Below, piece by piece: positions 40,952-53,223 of a DNA stretch of 64,000 nucleotides. The notes below the pieces were generated by a model. That model saw only the letters and a program-made list of their open reading frames with translations. It made no database searches and was not told the origin of the DNA. How positions within the stretch are numbered: the first letter of the stretch is position 1; every line of letters begins with the position of its first letter. A program made the translations under genes and the position numbers. Source of the stretch: Rhodobacter sp. (lineage in GTDB: Bacteria; Pseudomonadota; Alphaproteobacteria; Rhodobacterales; Rhodobacteraceae); the NCBI GenBank assembly GCA_027487575.1, contig JAIYDJ010000075.1, forward strand, positions 1 through 64,000. Direction: 5' to 3'.

Positions 40952-41479
40952 TCAGAGCGCGCCCAGATCGGTGGACACGATGCCAAGCTCCTGCGCCGCC
41001 GCCAGCGACAACTGGCGGCTGTCCAGCCCGCGTTCCGCCTGTAAGCGGCGCACGGCGTCGGTGGTGGCCGCGTCCATCACGCCGGTCAGCGGTTGCAGAT
41101 AAAGCCCCCGCGCCTTCAGCGCCCGTTGCAGGGTGGCGATGAACTCGACCGTCATTTCGGCCGGACAGGGCGCGCGGAACCACACTTCGTCGCGATCCGC
41201 GATGATGCGTTGGCTGGTGGTGCTGCGGAAGGTCGCGGGCGTGGTGACCTGCCCCGCGCCATCGCGCACTTCGGGTGTCACCAGTTCCTGTTCGGTCACC
41301 GTTTCGATCACCGCCGGGCTGATCTCGGCGGCCCAGCAGGTGCTTTCGTCGCCTTCGGGCGGGCTTCGGCGGATGATCTCGTCCGCCAGTTCCGCCCGGG
41401 ACGGGGCCTCGACCAGCGCGGGCTGGCAGGCGGCCAGCGAAAGCCAGACCATGCCGATGCCGAGTGTCCGTCGTGCCAT
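40952..41479 (-). CDS. Lipoprotein with peptidoglycan-binding-like domain
   Basis: 175 residues from the ATG at 41479. The signal peptide ends in a lipobox LAAC followed by Gln. The C-terminal 65 residues (EFIATLQRALKARGLYLQPLTGVMDAATTDAVRRLQAERG) have the helical pattern of a PG_binding_1 domain. The middle contains two Cys (STCWAAE, APCPAE). Probably an outer-membrane-anchored, peptidoglycan-associated protein. It is convergent with degP. Confidence 0.8.
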   Translation of the reverse strand: MARRTLGIGMVWLSLAACQPALVEAPSRAELADEIIRRSPPEGDESTCWAAEISPAVIETVTEQELVTPEVRDGAGQVTTPATFRSTTSQRIIADRDEVWFRAPCPAEMTVEFIATLQRALKARGLYLQPLTGVMDAATTDAVRRLQAERGLDSRQLSLAAAQELGIVSTDLGAL

Positions 41480-41555
41480 GCCCGATGCCCGATCTGCGCC
41501 GGTTGCGATCCGGCTTCTGCTATAAGCATAGCGGGAATTCGCGCCCGGCGAAAGC

Positions 41556-41960
41556 CTAGGGCTGATCGCCTGCGCGCACACCGTCCGGCTTGAAAGCCGG
41601 GCGCAACAGGCGGTCCAGAAGCGGCGACAGATCCTCGATCACCTCTGCCACCACATGCACCACCCCCGCTTCGCGCTGCAATCGTCCGGTGACGCGCAAC
41701 AGCCGACCCGCGATCACCGCCCGGCGAAAGCGTTCATAGATGTTGGCCCAGACCACCACATTCGCGGTTCCGGTCTCATCCTCCAGCGTGACGAAGATCA
41801 CCCCCTTGGCCGTGCCCGGACGCTGCCGCAGCAGGACCAGACCCGCGACGCAGACCCGCGCCCCGGCAGGGGGTTCGTTCAGCCGTGCCGCGGGCAGCGC
41901 GGCCGGGGGCCGGGGCCAGCGGCCGGGTCGCGGCGTGGGGGTCAACCAATCTGCACTCAT
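41556..41960 (-). pseudogene. dnaE2: DnaE2 (ImuC) C-terminal OB-domain remnant
   Basis: 134 residues from an ATG at 41960. The segment VAGLVLLRQRPGTAKGVIFVTLEDETGTANVVVW...LRVTGRLQREAGVVHVVAE matches the C-terminal OB-fold of error-prone DNA polymerase DnaE2, normally about 1000 residues. The PHP, polymerase and HhH domains are absent, and only about 110 bp separate it from the next gene. The first 30 residues (Pro/Arg-rich) are not DnaE2-like. An alphaproteobacterial LexA box and a promoter lie directly before the ATG. It is either a deletion scar or a short single-OB protein that is still SOS-induced; the reading frame is intact. Confidence 0.75.
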
Positions 41961-41962
41961 GT

Positions 41963-42393
<431 letters not shown>

Positions 42394-42394
<1 letters not shown>

Positions 42395-43134
42395 TGCGCT
42401 GCGGCGCGCTGGCCGGTCTCATGATGCTGGCGGGCGCGGCGGCTGCGCAGGCCCAGCCGGTTCCGCTGGAAAAGGGCGAGGTGATGCGCGCCCGGCTGGT
42501 TGATCCGGTGGATCGGTATGACCACCGCGTGCTGGGGGCCGGTCCGGACTGGGGGCGGCTGGACATCACGGTGAACACCTGTCTGGACTGTGTCGGGCTG
42601 CATCTGTCAGACGTGATCGTGACCCTGCCGCCAACCCATGTGTTCGAAGATATCGAGGCGCGCGTCGCCGATCTGGACGGCGATGGCCGGGACGAGGTCG
42701 TGGTGGTGGAAACCGACATGGCGCGCGGTGCCACGCTGGCGGTCTATGACGCGTCGGGCAAGCGGGCCGCCACCCGGCCGGTAGGCCAGACTCATCGCTG
42801 GCTGGCCCCCGCAGGCATCGGTGATTTCGACGGCGATGGCAGGGTCGAGGTGGCCTATGTCGACCGTCCGCATCTGGCGCACGAACTGGTGTTTCTGCGC
42901 TATGACACGGGCACACTGACAGAGATTGCCCGCGCGACCGGGTTCACCAACCACCGCTTCGGGCAGGAGGTGATCTCGGGCGGAGCGGTCCGGTGCGACG
43001 GTGCGGACACGCTGCTGGTCGCCAACGCCGACTGGACACAGCGGATGGCCGTGCGGCTGCAGGCAGGGCAGGTTGTGACCCGGGAGGCAGGTCCATTGAA
43101 GGGCACCGCCCCGTGGCAGGCAGCCTGCCCCTGA
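42394..43134 (+). CDS. Secreted FG-GAP/VCBS-type repeat protein
   Basis: 246 residues. A signal peptide (about 1-21) precedes a beta-propeller-like body with two calcium-type FG-GAP motifs, ADLDGDGRDEVVVV and GDFDGDGRVEVAYV. Three Cys outside the signal (TCLDC, RCDG) may form disulphides. Translationally coupled to the ferredoxin gene (one-base overlap), though an electron carrier and a secreted protein are not an obvious functional pair. Role unknown. Confidence 0.82.
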
Positions 43135-44475
43135 TCACCGCCCCATCAGGGCCGCATCGAACGGATAGGTCGTCAGGTTCTGATGCCCGGTTTCGGTGAT
43201 CAGCACCTGATCCTCCAGCTTGATCGAAAAGTCGCCACCCTCGGGTGACACCAGCGCCTCGACGCACAGCACCATGCCCGGTTCCAGCACCGCGTCGAAG
43301 GCGCCTTCGGTCCAGCCGTCTGGGTAGGTCACATAAGGCCATTCGTCGCAAAGCCCGACCCCGTGCATCCGGCACGAATACTTGCCCCGGTCATACTGCG
43401 GGTCCAACTGGTGCCCGCCGAACACCAGTTCCCGGATCGACACGCCCGGTTTCAACAGCGCCATGTTGGTGTCGATGTGGTCGCGGGCGTGGTGCATGGC
43501 GGAAATCATCGCGTTGGTCGGCCGCTGATCCCCGATCCACCAGGTGCGGCTGATGTCGATGCAAAAGCCGTAGGCCCCGATCAGATCGGTATCGAAAGCC
43601 ACGATTTCATTGTTCTGGATGATCCGCGGGCCGCATTCCTGAAACCAAGGGTTTGTCCTTGGTCCCGACGCCAGCAGTCGCGTCTCGATCCATTCGCCCC
43701 CGCGCCGGATGTTGCCGGCGTGAAGTTCGGCCCAGACCGCATCTTCGGAAACACCCCCCAGCGGAATGTCGCGCCGCGCGAAGGCTTCCATCTCGGCGAT
43801 CGCGCTTTCGCAGGCATGATGGGCACAGCGCATGGCGGCGATATCGTCGGGCCCCTTGATGGCGCGGGTCCGCTCGGTGACCTCCTCGCCCTCCATCACC
43901 TGAAACCCGGCAGCTTCCAGCGCGCGCAGGCCGTGGACCATGATCTTGTCCACCGCCAGCCGCCGGTTGGTTCCGGCATGGGCGCGCATCACCTCGTCCA
44001 CTTGCGCGGCAAAGGCCTTGGCCGCCGCTTCGCCCCGATCCCCCGTCGAGTTGTAAAAGAACGTGGCCCCCGACCGCAGTTCCTTGACCAGCGGATTGAA
44101 CGTCACCAGAAACGGCGAATTCTTGTATTCCCACATCACCATGTGCCCGTCGGCGCAGATCAGGCAGGCGCGAAACGGGTTGTGGGTGTTCCACAACTGC
44201 ATATTGGTGGTGTCGGTCGCATAGCGGATGTTCAGCGGATCATACAGCAACAGCCCGCCATAGTCCCGGTCGGCCAGGGCCTGCACCAGCCTCGCCCAGC
44301 GGTATTCGCGCATGCGCCCCAGATCGGGCAGCGTCAGCCCCGCCTTGGCCCATTCGGAAAACGCGAGTTGCGTCGGCCCGATTTCCACCCGGTTGTTGTC
44401 ATTGGGCGACCCGTCGGCCAGCACCGCGCCCCGGCTCGGGTCGATCTTGCGGCGGTCGGCGTAGTGCTCGTTCAT
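43135..44475 (-). CDS. dddP: Dimethylsulfoniopropionate lyase DddP
   Basis: 446 residues. DddP cleaves the algal osmolyte DMSP to dimethyl sulphide and acrylate. It has an M24 (creatinase/aminopeptidase P) fold, but the sequence matches DddP specifically: it starts MNEHYADRRKIDPSRG, has WFQECGPRIIQ, and has the six metal ligands at the positions I recall from DddP structures (Asp295, Asp297, Asp307, His371, Glu406, Glu421). The C-terminus ends FDAALMGR as in the family. No dddQ, dddL or dmdA is in view. It is divergent from a DUF3445 gene, 117 bp away. Confidence 0.92.
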   Translation of the reverse strand: MNEHYADRRKIDPSRGAVLADGSPNDNNRVEIGPTQLAFSEWAKAGLTLPDLGRMREYRWARLVQALADRDYGGLLLYDPLNIRYATDTTNMQLWNTHNPFRACLICADGHMVMWEYKNSPFLVTFNPLVKELRSGATFFYNSTGDRGEAAAKAFAAQVDEVMRAHAGTNRRLAVDKIMVHGLRALEAAGFQVMEGEEVTERTRAIKGPDDIAAMRCAHHACESAIAEMEAFARRDIPLGGVSEDAVWAELHAGNIRRGGEWIETRLLASGPRTNPWFQECGPRIIQNNEIVAFDTDLIGAYGFCIDISRTWWIGDQRPTNAMISAMHHARDHIDTNMALLKPGVSIRELVFGGHQLDPQYDRGKYSCRMHGVGLCDEWPYVTYPDGWTEGAFDAVLEPGMVLCVEALVSPEGGDFSIKLEDQVLITETGHQNLTTYPFDAALMGR

Positions 44476-44592
44476 GGCGGCCCCCTGTTTGCGGCAGGGT
44501 TTCGCAAGCGGGCCATTGCGGCTGTTCCCGGTGCGACGGGCCATGTCGCAATCCGGGTTTCCACGGGGCAGGGACGCGGCTAGAACCGCAGG

Positions 44593-45372
44593 ATGACCCC
44601 GATCCTGCAATCCCGCCTGCCGTTCTCGCCCTGGATGGACCCGCGCACGGCGCGGCTGCCGGGCGTGCTGCCGGTGGAGGGCGATGACTGGCTGCGGGTG
44701 GACGATGCCTTTGCCGGGCAGATGGCGGAACGTGACCGATTGTTCGCAATCAATCCGGACGGTGTGCACGCCCTGCTCGACCGGGGTCGCCCGGCCGCGA
44801 CCGAGCTTTACAGCGTGATTCTTGGCCGCCTGTGCAAAGTGGCAGGCTATGAGGTCGGTCCGACGTCGGTCCGGCGCCCGGATGGGGTTGTGGTCCCGCT
44901 GGACCCCGATCAACCCTTGCTGACGCTTGGACGACTGGTGCAGGAAGATCTGTGCCTGATGGAGCGTGACGGAGACGAGCATCTGCTGACCGGGGCCGCG
45001 CTTTGCTTTCCGGCAAGCTGGTGGCTGGCGGAAAAGATCGGACGGCCGCTGACCGGCATCCATGTGCCGGTGCCCAGCTATGACGCCGACATTGCCCGCC
45101 GGGTGCAACGGATGTTCGATGCGGTTCGGGTGGAACAGCCGCTTTGGCGGATGAACGCGCTGGTCTATGTCGACCCGACCCTGCATCAGCCACGGCGCGA
45201 GGCCGACCCCCGCACCAACCGGCGGGGCGGCAGCTATGTGCGGGCCGAACGGCAATGCTTCGTGCGGCTGCCCGTGTCGCGCGCGGTGGTGTTTTCCATC
45301 CACACCTATGTGGTGCGGACCGACGCGCTGACAGAGGCCGAGCGAACCGGACTGGAGGAAGCCCGCCTGTAG
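44593..45372 (+). CDS. DUF3445 heme-dependent N-demethylase family protein
   Basis: 259 residues. I recognise the DUF3445 pattern: N-terminal LPFSPWMDPRTARLPGVLPV, a LGRLVQEDLCLME block, a CFPASWWLAEKIG block, and C-terminal RLPVSRAVVFSIHTYVV. The family includes heme-dependent oxidative N-demethylases and the DmmA subunit of dimethylamine monooxygenase. No dmmBC-like genes are here, so the substrate is open. Methylamine-type demethylation would fit the sarcosine pathway in this window. It is divergent from dddP. Confidence 0.85.
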   Translation: MTPILQSRLPFSPWMDPRTARLPGVLPVEGDDWLRVDDAFAGQMAERDRLFAINPDGVHALLDRGRPAATELYSVILGRLCKVAGYEVGPTSVRRPDGVVVPLDPDQPLLTLGRLVQEDLCLMERDGDEHLLTGAALCFPASWWLAEKIGRPLTGIHVPVPSYDADIARRVQRMFDAVRVEQPLWRMNALVYVDPTLHQPRREADPRTNRRGGSYVRAERQCFVRLPVSRAVVFSIHTYVVRTDALTEAERTGLEEARL

Positions 45373-45378
45373 CCCGGT

Positions 45379-46203
45379 CTACACGCCGCTGAAGGTCGTG
45401 ATCTGCTGCGCGAGGGGCGTTTGCGACAGACCCAGCAAGGTGCCTGTCACGGCCATCATCCGGGCCGAAAACCCGATGTTCTCCCCCTTCATCAGGCTGT
45501 AGGTCATCGCGGCAACCCCAAGGGGCATGAACACCACGATCAGGGTGGCATTCATCGCCTGCGCAGCCAGCCGCATCTGGGCGGTTTCCGAAGGCAGGGC
45601 CTCGGGTTCGGGGTACAGGGCGGCCCGGATCCGGGCCAGGTCCTCATCCCTGCGGCGGGGAAGGTCGGGTCGGTCGTTGGCTGCGGCGCTTGACAGCACC
45701 AGTTCCGCATCGGGGGCGGGCAGCGCGGCGGGCGGATCACTGGCGTCGTCTGCCGCCTCTTGCTGACCATAGCCCAGAACATCCCGCATCGTTGGCAGAC
45801 AATCGATCAGCGCATCCACCAGGTCCGCCTCGATCGCCAGCGGAAGCTGTCGCCACAGCACCGCGTCGGGCGGATAGCGGTGCTGGATGCGTTCCAGAAG
45901 GCGGCTGCACATCACGGCATGTTCCGGGTCGTCGGCCCGGTCTGTCCCGCCCGGAACCGGGCCGACCGACATCAGCAGACAGGCGGGCATGTCGTCGGTC
46001 ACGTCTTCGGACCAGGCCAGAACGATCCGCATGTCCCCGACGTCGAAGATCACGACATCTTCGTAGTCCCAGCGGGTCCGCAGCATGTCCCTGCGCGATC
46101 TGGACAGCATCGTTTCAAGCTCGGTCACGACGCGAACAAAGTTGCAGTCCTGCGGATTGGCGTACACGGCCTGGGCAATCGTACTTTGCGCGACATTCTG
46201 CAT
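45379..46203 (-). CDS. Protein of unknown function with C-terminal membrane helices
   Basis: 274 residues from the ATG at 46203. The N-terminal 150 residues look globular and cytoplasmic (ELETMLSRSRRDMLRTRWDYEDVVIFDVGD); an acidic linker follows, then a segment NATLIVVFMPLGVAAMTYSLM and a second weaker hydrophobic stretch near the end. I recognise no characterised domain. It may be a membrane-tethered regulator. A second unknown gene with a similar layout (C-terminal helix) lies upstream in the same direction. Confidence 0.7.
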   Translation of the reverse strand: MQNVAQSTIAQAVYANPQDCNFVRVVTELETMLSRSRRDMLRTRWDYEDVVIFDVGDMRIVLAWSEDVTDDMPACLLMSVGPVPGGTDRADDPEHAVMCSRLLERIQHRYPPDAVLWRQLPLAIEADLVDALIDCLPTMRDVLGYGQQEAADDASDPPAALPAPDAELVLSSAAANDRPDLPRRRDEDLARIRAALYPEPEALPSETAQMRLAAQAMNATLIVVFMPLGVAAMTYSLMKGENIGFSARMMAVTGTLLGLSQTPLAQQITTFSGV

Positions 46204-46335
46204 GGCGTTTCTCCACTGCTGATGTCTGCAACTCTTGCAAGAAATTATGCCGTGAATGCGCAACGACTGTGGTCTTTAGGCGTTCTTAACCGTGATCGTG
46301 TGAACAATCCTGCCACAATCCGTGGCCACGATCCG

Positions 46336-47151
46336 TCAGGGCCAGGTGCGCAGATCGTCGCCTTGCAGGTGGATCAGGACTGCCTTCACCGCACCGACCG
46401 GCGAGGCCATCAATGTGACACTCCACGCCAGCAGCACGGCCATCAGGTACATGGCGCGGGCCGCTGCCCGCTCGCCGATCCCCGGCGCGCGGGGTTCGGG
46501 CGGGGTCAAGGGTATCGCGTGGGTCAACAGAACGCGCCCGGTCGGTGGTTCGGCGGGGGCTGCGGTCGGGCGGTGCGGGACAACCGGGGTCGCTTCGCGC
46601 ATTTCATCGATCATGGCACGGATGGCTGCCAGCGTCGGCGCATCGAAATCCTCCGTTCCGGCCGGGCGATCTGGCGGCGGCGGTGCGGGGGCAGGTCCGG
46701 GATCGGGCTGATCAAGGCGCGGCGCGGCACGGCGCGGCCTGCGCGCCAGGTTCAGGGGCACTGGGTCCGGCAGATCGGGATGGGCGGGGGCTGCGACGGG
46801 TGGCGGGGGTACGGCGACATCGGCTGCGGATGTCAGCAGCCGGGCGACCCCTTGCAGACCGGCGGCCACGCGTTCACGCGGTGGCAAGGCGCGACCAACA
46901 CGCCCCAGCCGGGCCAGCCTTGGTCCCAGCGCATTCGCGGCCATCCGCTGCGCGCCACCCGATGTCAGGTCTGACACCCACAGCAGAACCGGCCGTGCCG
47001 TCTGGCGCGACAGGATCAGACTGACCCGACCGAAGGCCCGCAGATCAAGGCGCGGCTGCTGGCTGCCTTCGACCCACAGGGACGGGCGGTTTCGGTCGGC
47101 AGAACGGTCCGGCCGGGCAGTGGGGCGGTTGAAGGACATGGGATGCGCCAT
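46336..47151 (-). CDS. Pro-rich protein of unknown function, C-terminal membrane segment
   Basis: 271 residues if started at the ATG at 47151; one at 47139 (MSFNRP) is equally plausible. It is rich in Pro, Ala and Arg, with disordered linkers (VPPPPVAAPAHP), and ends in one hydrophobic helix (YLMAVLLAWSVTLMASPVGAV). The N-terminal half has a WVEGSQQPRLDLRAFGRVSLI block. Not recognised. It faces the same way as the 45379-46203 gene and may share its transcript. Confidence 0.6.
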   Translation of the reverse strand: MAHPMSFNRPTARPDRSADRNRPSLWVEGSQQPRLDLRAFGRVSLILSRQTARPVLLWVSDLTSGGAQRMAANALGPRLARLGRVGRALPPRERVAAGLQGVARLLTSAADVAVPPPPVAAPAHPDLPDPVPLNLARRPRRAAPRLDQPDPGPAPAPPPPDRPAGTEDFDAPTLAAIRAMIDEMREATPVVPHRPTAAPAEPPTGRVLLTHAIPLTPPEPRAPGIGERAAARAMYLMAVLLAWSVTLMASPVGAVKAVLIHLQGDDLRTWP

Positions 47152-47241
47152 GGATGATCCGGGATGGTAAAGATCATGCACCGTGCGATGGGCCAGAGCA
47201 CGGCAGGAAAAAGGCAGCTTTGTGGCGACACTCCGGAACGG

Positions 47242-47268
47242 AAAAAGGCCGCCCGGTGGGGCGGCCTT
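47242..47268 (-). terminator. Rho-independent terminator after glnA
   Basis: Stem AAGGCCGCC/GGCGGCCTT (47245-47253 and 47260-47268); on the minus strand it is followed by TTTTTCC. It ends the glnBA transcript. Confidence 0.82.
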
Positions 47269-47289
47269 CGTTTTGATCGGTATTCTCGA

Positions 47290-48699
47290 TCAGCAGGAAT
47301 AGTACATCTGATACTCGATCGGGTGCGGAGTGTGTTCGTAGGCGTAGACCTCTTCCCACTTCAGCGCCATGTAGCCTTCGAGTTGGTCCTTGGTGAACAC
47401 GTCGCCTGCCAGCAGGAAGGCGTGATCCTTTTCAAGCTCCTCCAGCGCCTCGCGCAAGCTGCCGCAGACCGTCGGGATTGCGGCCAGTTCTTCGGGCGGC
47501 AGATCGTACAGGTCCTTGTCAGACGCCGGACCCGGATCGATCTTGTTCATGATCCCGTCCAGACCCGCCATCAGCAGCGCGGCGAAGGCCAGATAGGGGT
47601 TCGCTGCCGGATCGGGGAAGCGTGCCTCGACGCGCTTGGCCTTGGGCGACTCGGTCCACGGAATGCGCACGCAGCCCGACCGGTTGCGCGCCGAATAGGC
47701 CCGCAGAACCGGTGCTTCGAAGCCCGGAATCAGACGCTTGTAGCTGTTGGTTGCAGGGTTGGTGATCGCGTTCAGCGCCTTGGCGTGCTTCAGGATGCCG
47801 CCGATGAAGTAGAGCGCCTCCTGCGAAAGGTCTGCGTACTTGTCGCCGGCGAACAGGGGCTTGCCCTCTTTCCAGATCGACATGTTCACATGCATGCCCG
47901 ACCCGTTGTCGCCCTTCATCGGCTTCGGCATGAAGGTCACGGTCTTGCCGTAGGCGTGCGCCACGTTGTGGATCACGTACTTGTACTTCTGGATGTTGTC
48001 GGCCTGCTGCACCAGCCCGCCGAAAATCATGCCCAACTCGTGCTGGCAGGTCGCGACCTCGTGGTGGTGCTTGTCGACCTTGATGCCCATCCGCTTCATC
48101 GTGGACAGCATCTCGCCGCGCAGGTCGTGGGCCTCGTCCACCGGGTTCACCGGGAAGTAACCGCCCTTGTGCCCGGCGATGTGACCGTAGTTGCCACCTT
48201 CCTGCACGGTGTCGGTGTTCCACGCGGCACCCGCCGCGTCGATTTCATACGACACCTTGCGCGGCGTGACCGCATAGCGCACGTCGTCGAAGATGAAGAA
48301 TTCGGCCTCGGGGCCGCAGTAGAACGCATCGCCGACGCCCGACGACTTAAGGAACGCCTCGGCCTTCAGCGCGGTCTGGCGCGGGCAGCGGCTGTACGCC
48401 TCGTTCGTGTCGGGTTCGACCACCACGCAATGCACGCACATCGTCTTTTCGGCATAGAACGGGTCGATGTAGACCGACGCGGCATCCGGGATCAGTTTCA
48501 TGTCGGACTGGTCGATCGACTTCCACCCGGCGATGGACGAGCCGTCGAACATGAAGCCTTCCTCGAAGAAGTCCTCGTCCACCAGATCGGCCACCAGCGT
48601 CACGTGCTGCAGCTTGCCCTTGGGGTCGGTGAACCGGATGTCGACGTATTCGACGTCCTCGTCCTTCATCAGTTTCAGAGCATTTGCGACTGCGCTCAT
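47290..48699 (-). CDS. glnA: Glutamine synthetase, type I
   Basis: 469 residues. GlnA assimilates ammonium into glutamine. Visible: the N-terminal MFDGSSIAGW latch, GPEAEFFIFDD metal site, NGSGMHVN, NPATNSYKRLIPGFEAPV, and the adenylylation Tyr in KDLYDLPPEE, so it is probably switched off by GlnE. Two ATGs are adjacent (48702 and 48699); 48699 suits the AAGGCAG site better. It lies 61 bp after glnB, forming the alphaproteobacterial glnBA operon. Confidence 0.97.
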   Translation of the reverse strand: MSAVANALKLMKDEDVEYVDIRFTDPKGKLQHVTLVADLVDEDFFEEGFMFDGSSIAGWKSIDQSDMKLIPDAASVYIDPFYAEKTMCVHCVVVEPDTNEAYSRCPRQTALKAEAFLKSSGVGDAFYCGPEAEFFIFDDVRYAVTPRKVSYEIDAAGAAWNTDTVQEGGNYGHIAGHKGGYFPVNPVDEAHDLRGEMLSTMKRMGIKVDKHHHEVATCQHELGMIFGGLVQQADNIQKYKYVIHNVAHAYGKTVTFMPKPMKGDNGSGMHVNMSIWKEGKPLFAGDKYADLSQEALYFIGGILKHAKALNAITNPATNSYKRLIPGFEAPVLRAYSARNRSGCVRIPWTESPKAKRVEARFPDPAANPYLAFAALLMAGLDGIMNKIDPGPASDKDLYDLPPEELAAIPTVCGSLREALEELEKDHAFLLAGDVFTKDQLEGYMALKWEEVYAYEHTPHPIEYQMYYSC

Positions 48700-48760
48700 C
48701 ATTCTGCCTTTGTGTTGAAGTTGCGGTTTGGGCCTCGGGCCCGGTGGTTTTGGTCAGCCG

Positions 48761-51036
<2,276 letters not shown>

Positions 51037-51040
<4 letters not shown>

Positions 51041-51507
51041 GCGGCGACCTTTTCCGGCGCACAGCCGATTTCCAGCCCGCCCGCATAGATCACTTCGTCC
51101 CGGTCGAAGTGCAGGGCAAACAGCCGCACATCCGACATCGCCTCGGTCCGGATCAGCGCGCCATCGACCAGACGCCGCGCAGGGACCATCGCCTGCGCCG
51201 TGCCGAACAGCGCCCTCGCCCGCCAGTCGCGGATCAGGATGCCTGTGCCGGGCGCGACCAGCACCGCATCCGCCGGGCGCCCGACGCCCAGCGTATCCGC
51301 CCCGATGCGCACCATCGCCGCCCGGTGCACCAACTGCACCGAAACCCCGCGCAGCACCCGCATCCCGGACCGCGTGACGATCCGGTCGCCCGCGTCCAGA
51401 TGCTCGACCGGCAACGCGCCGTCCGCCGTCAGAACCGCCGTCCCCGCCACCACCCCCTCAAGGGTTTGCGAAATTCCCGATACCGTTTCAGAAGCCGCTT
51501 GTGCCAT
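51037..51507 (-). CDS. Hint domain protein
   Basis: 156 residues. The region about 18-130 has the Hint (hedgehog/intein) pattern seen in many Rhodobacterales proteins: GVVAGTAVLTADGALPVEHLDAGDRIVTRSG, then ADAVLVAPGTGILI and ARRLVDG blocks. The first residue of the fold is Thr in GTAVLT rather than Cys or Ser, so self-splicing or cleavage may not occur. No calcium-binding partner domain is attached. Function unknown. It is convergent with the NAD(P)HX repair gene. Confidence 0.83.
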
Positions 51508-51649
51508 CTGCCTGCCTCGCTCTGCTGCTCGTTTCTTTTTCCCGCAGAATATGGCAACACGACGTTAAGAGCGAGGGTTTTTCCGTGCCTTTGTGGCCGA
51601 CCTTTTGGGTCTGGTCCGATCCCGCCACATTTGCTACACCCGTTACCGC

Positions 51650-51733
51650 GCGGGTGTGGCGAAATGGCAGACGCACCAGATTTAGGTTCTGGCGCCGCAA
51701 GGCGTGGGGGTTCAAGTCCCTTCACCCGCACCA
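51650..51733 (+). tRNA. tRNA-Leu (anticodon TAG)
   Basis: An 84-base cloverleaf. Acceptor stem GCGGGTG pairs with CACCCGC, discriminator A and encoded CCA; anticodon arm CCAGA-TTTAGGT-TCTGG gives anticodon TAG; a long variable arm (CGCCGCAAGGCG region) and a GTTCAAGTC T-loop mark a class II Leu tRNA. It lies between the Hint gene and tig. Confidence 0.96.
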
Positions 51734-51838
51734 TCCTGCCGGATTGACCTTGCACCGACGCCCAACCCCCCCTAGAAGGGCGGCTGATTTGGGACAGGCC
51801 GCATCGCGTGGCCCTGGAAGACGTGGGAGAACGCAAAC

Positions 51839-53173
51839 ATGCAGGTCACCGAGACCCTGAACGAAGGTCTGAAACGCGCCTACACCATCACGGTGACAGC
51901 AGCCGAGCTTGATGCCAAGGTGCAGGAAAAGCTGGTCGAGGCGCAGCCCGACATTGAGATGAAGGGTTTTCGCAAGGGCAAGGTCCCGATGGCCATGCTG
52001 CGCAAGCAGTACGGCCCGCGCCTGATGGGCGACGCGATGCAGGAGTCGATCGATGCCGCGATGAAATCGCATTTCGACGCGACGGGTGACCGGCCCGCGC
52101 TGCAGCCCGAGGTCAAGATGGCCGGTGGCGACAGCTGGAAGGAAGGTCAGGACGTCGTGGTCGAACTGGTCTACGAGGCGCTGCCCGCGATCCCCGATCT
52201 GGACGCGTCAGGCATCGTGCTGGACCGCCTGATCGTGAAGGCCGACGAGGCTGCGGTGACCGAAGCGCTGACCAACCTCGCCGGGCAGGCCAAGTCGTTC
52301 AAGGACCGCAAGGCCGGCGTCAAGGCCAAGGACGGCGATCAGGTGACGATCGATTTCAAGGGATCGGTTGACGGAGTCGAGTTCGAAGGCGGCTCGGGCG
52401 AGGACTATCCTCTGGTGCTGGGCTCGAACAGCTTCATCCCCGGTTTCGAGGCGCAACTTGTGGGCCACGCGGCGGGAGACGAGGTTTCGGTCAACGTGAC
52501 CTTCCCCGAAGGCTATGGCGCGGCGCATCTGGCAGGCAAAGCGGCTGTTTTCGCCTGCACCGTCAAGGCCGTGAAGAAGCCGATCGCGGCCGAGATCGAC
52601 GACGAGATGGCCAAGAAATACGGCGCCGAAGACCTTGCGGCGCTGAAGGGCCAGATCACCGAACGGCTTGAGGCCGAATACAAGGGCGCTGCGCGGGCGG
52701 TGATGAAGCGTGCGCTTCTTGATCAATTGGATGGCATGGTCCAGTTCGATCTGCCTGCCGCTTTGGTCGAGGCAGAGGCCGGGCAGATCGCGCACCAGTT
52801 GTGGCACGAGGAAAACCCGCAGGAACATGGCCACAACCATGACCATATCGAAACGACCGAGGAACACCGAAAGCTGGCGGTGCGCCGGGTCCGTCTGGGG
52901 CTGTTGCTGGCGGAAATCGGACGCAAGGCCGAAATCACCGTGACCGACGCCGAAATGACGCAGGCCGTTCTGGCGCAGGCGCGGCAGTATCCCGGTCAGG
53001 AACGCCAGTATTTCGAGTTCGTGCAGAAGAACCAGCAGATCCAGCAGCAACTGCGCGCGCCGATCTTCGAAGACAAGGTGGTGGATTTCATCGTCGCCGG
53101 AGCTCAGGTGACCGAAAAGCAGATCACCAAGGACGAACTTCAGACCTTCATCGAGGCGCTGGACGAAATCTGA
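51839..53173 (+). CDS. tig: Trigger factor
   Basis: 444 residues. A ribosome-bound chaperone and prolyl isomerase. The N-terminal ribosome-binding domain contains the GFRKGKVP signature, the FKBP-like PPIase domain spans about 160-245 ([19 protein letters not shown]), and the helical C-terminal domain follows, with a His-rich [10 protein letters not shown] stretch near residue 330. It lacks the usual downstream clpP-clpX-lon in this window; an EamA transporter gene follows instead, convergent. Confidence 0.97.
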   Translation: MQVTETLNEGLKRAYTITVTAAELDAKVQEKLVEAQPDIEMKGFRKGKVPMAMLRKQYGPRLMGDAMQESIDAAMKSHFDATGDRPALQPEVKMAGGDSWKEGQDVVVELVYEALPAIPDLDASGIVLDRLIVKADEAAVTEALTNLAGQAKSFKDRKAGVKAKDGDQVTIDFKGSVDGVEFEGGSGEDYPLVLGSNSFIPGFEAQLVGHAAGDEVSVNVTFPEGYGAAHLAGKAAVFACTVKAVKKPIAAEIDDEMAKKYGAEDLAALKGQITERLEAEYKGAARAVMKRALLDQLDGMVQFDLPAALVEAEAGQIAHQLWHEENPQEHGHNHDHIETTEEHRKLAVRRVRLGLLLAEIGRKAEITVTDAEMTQAVLAQARQYPGQERQYFEFVQKNQQIQQQLRAPIFEDKVVDFIVAGAQVTEKQITKDELQTFIEALDEI

Positions 53174-53192
53174 TCCCGTGCATTCCTGAAAC

Positions 53193-53223
53193 AGGCCGCG
53201 CCCGCCTTGGGTGCGGCCTTTTT
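53193..53223 (+). terminator. Rho-independent terminator after tig
   Basis: AGGCCGC (53193-53199) pairs with GCGGCCT (53213-53219), followed by TTTT. Confidence 0.8.
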
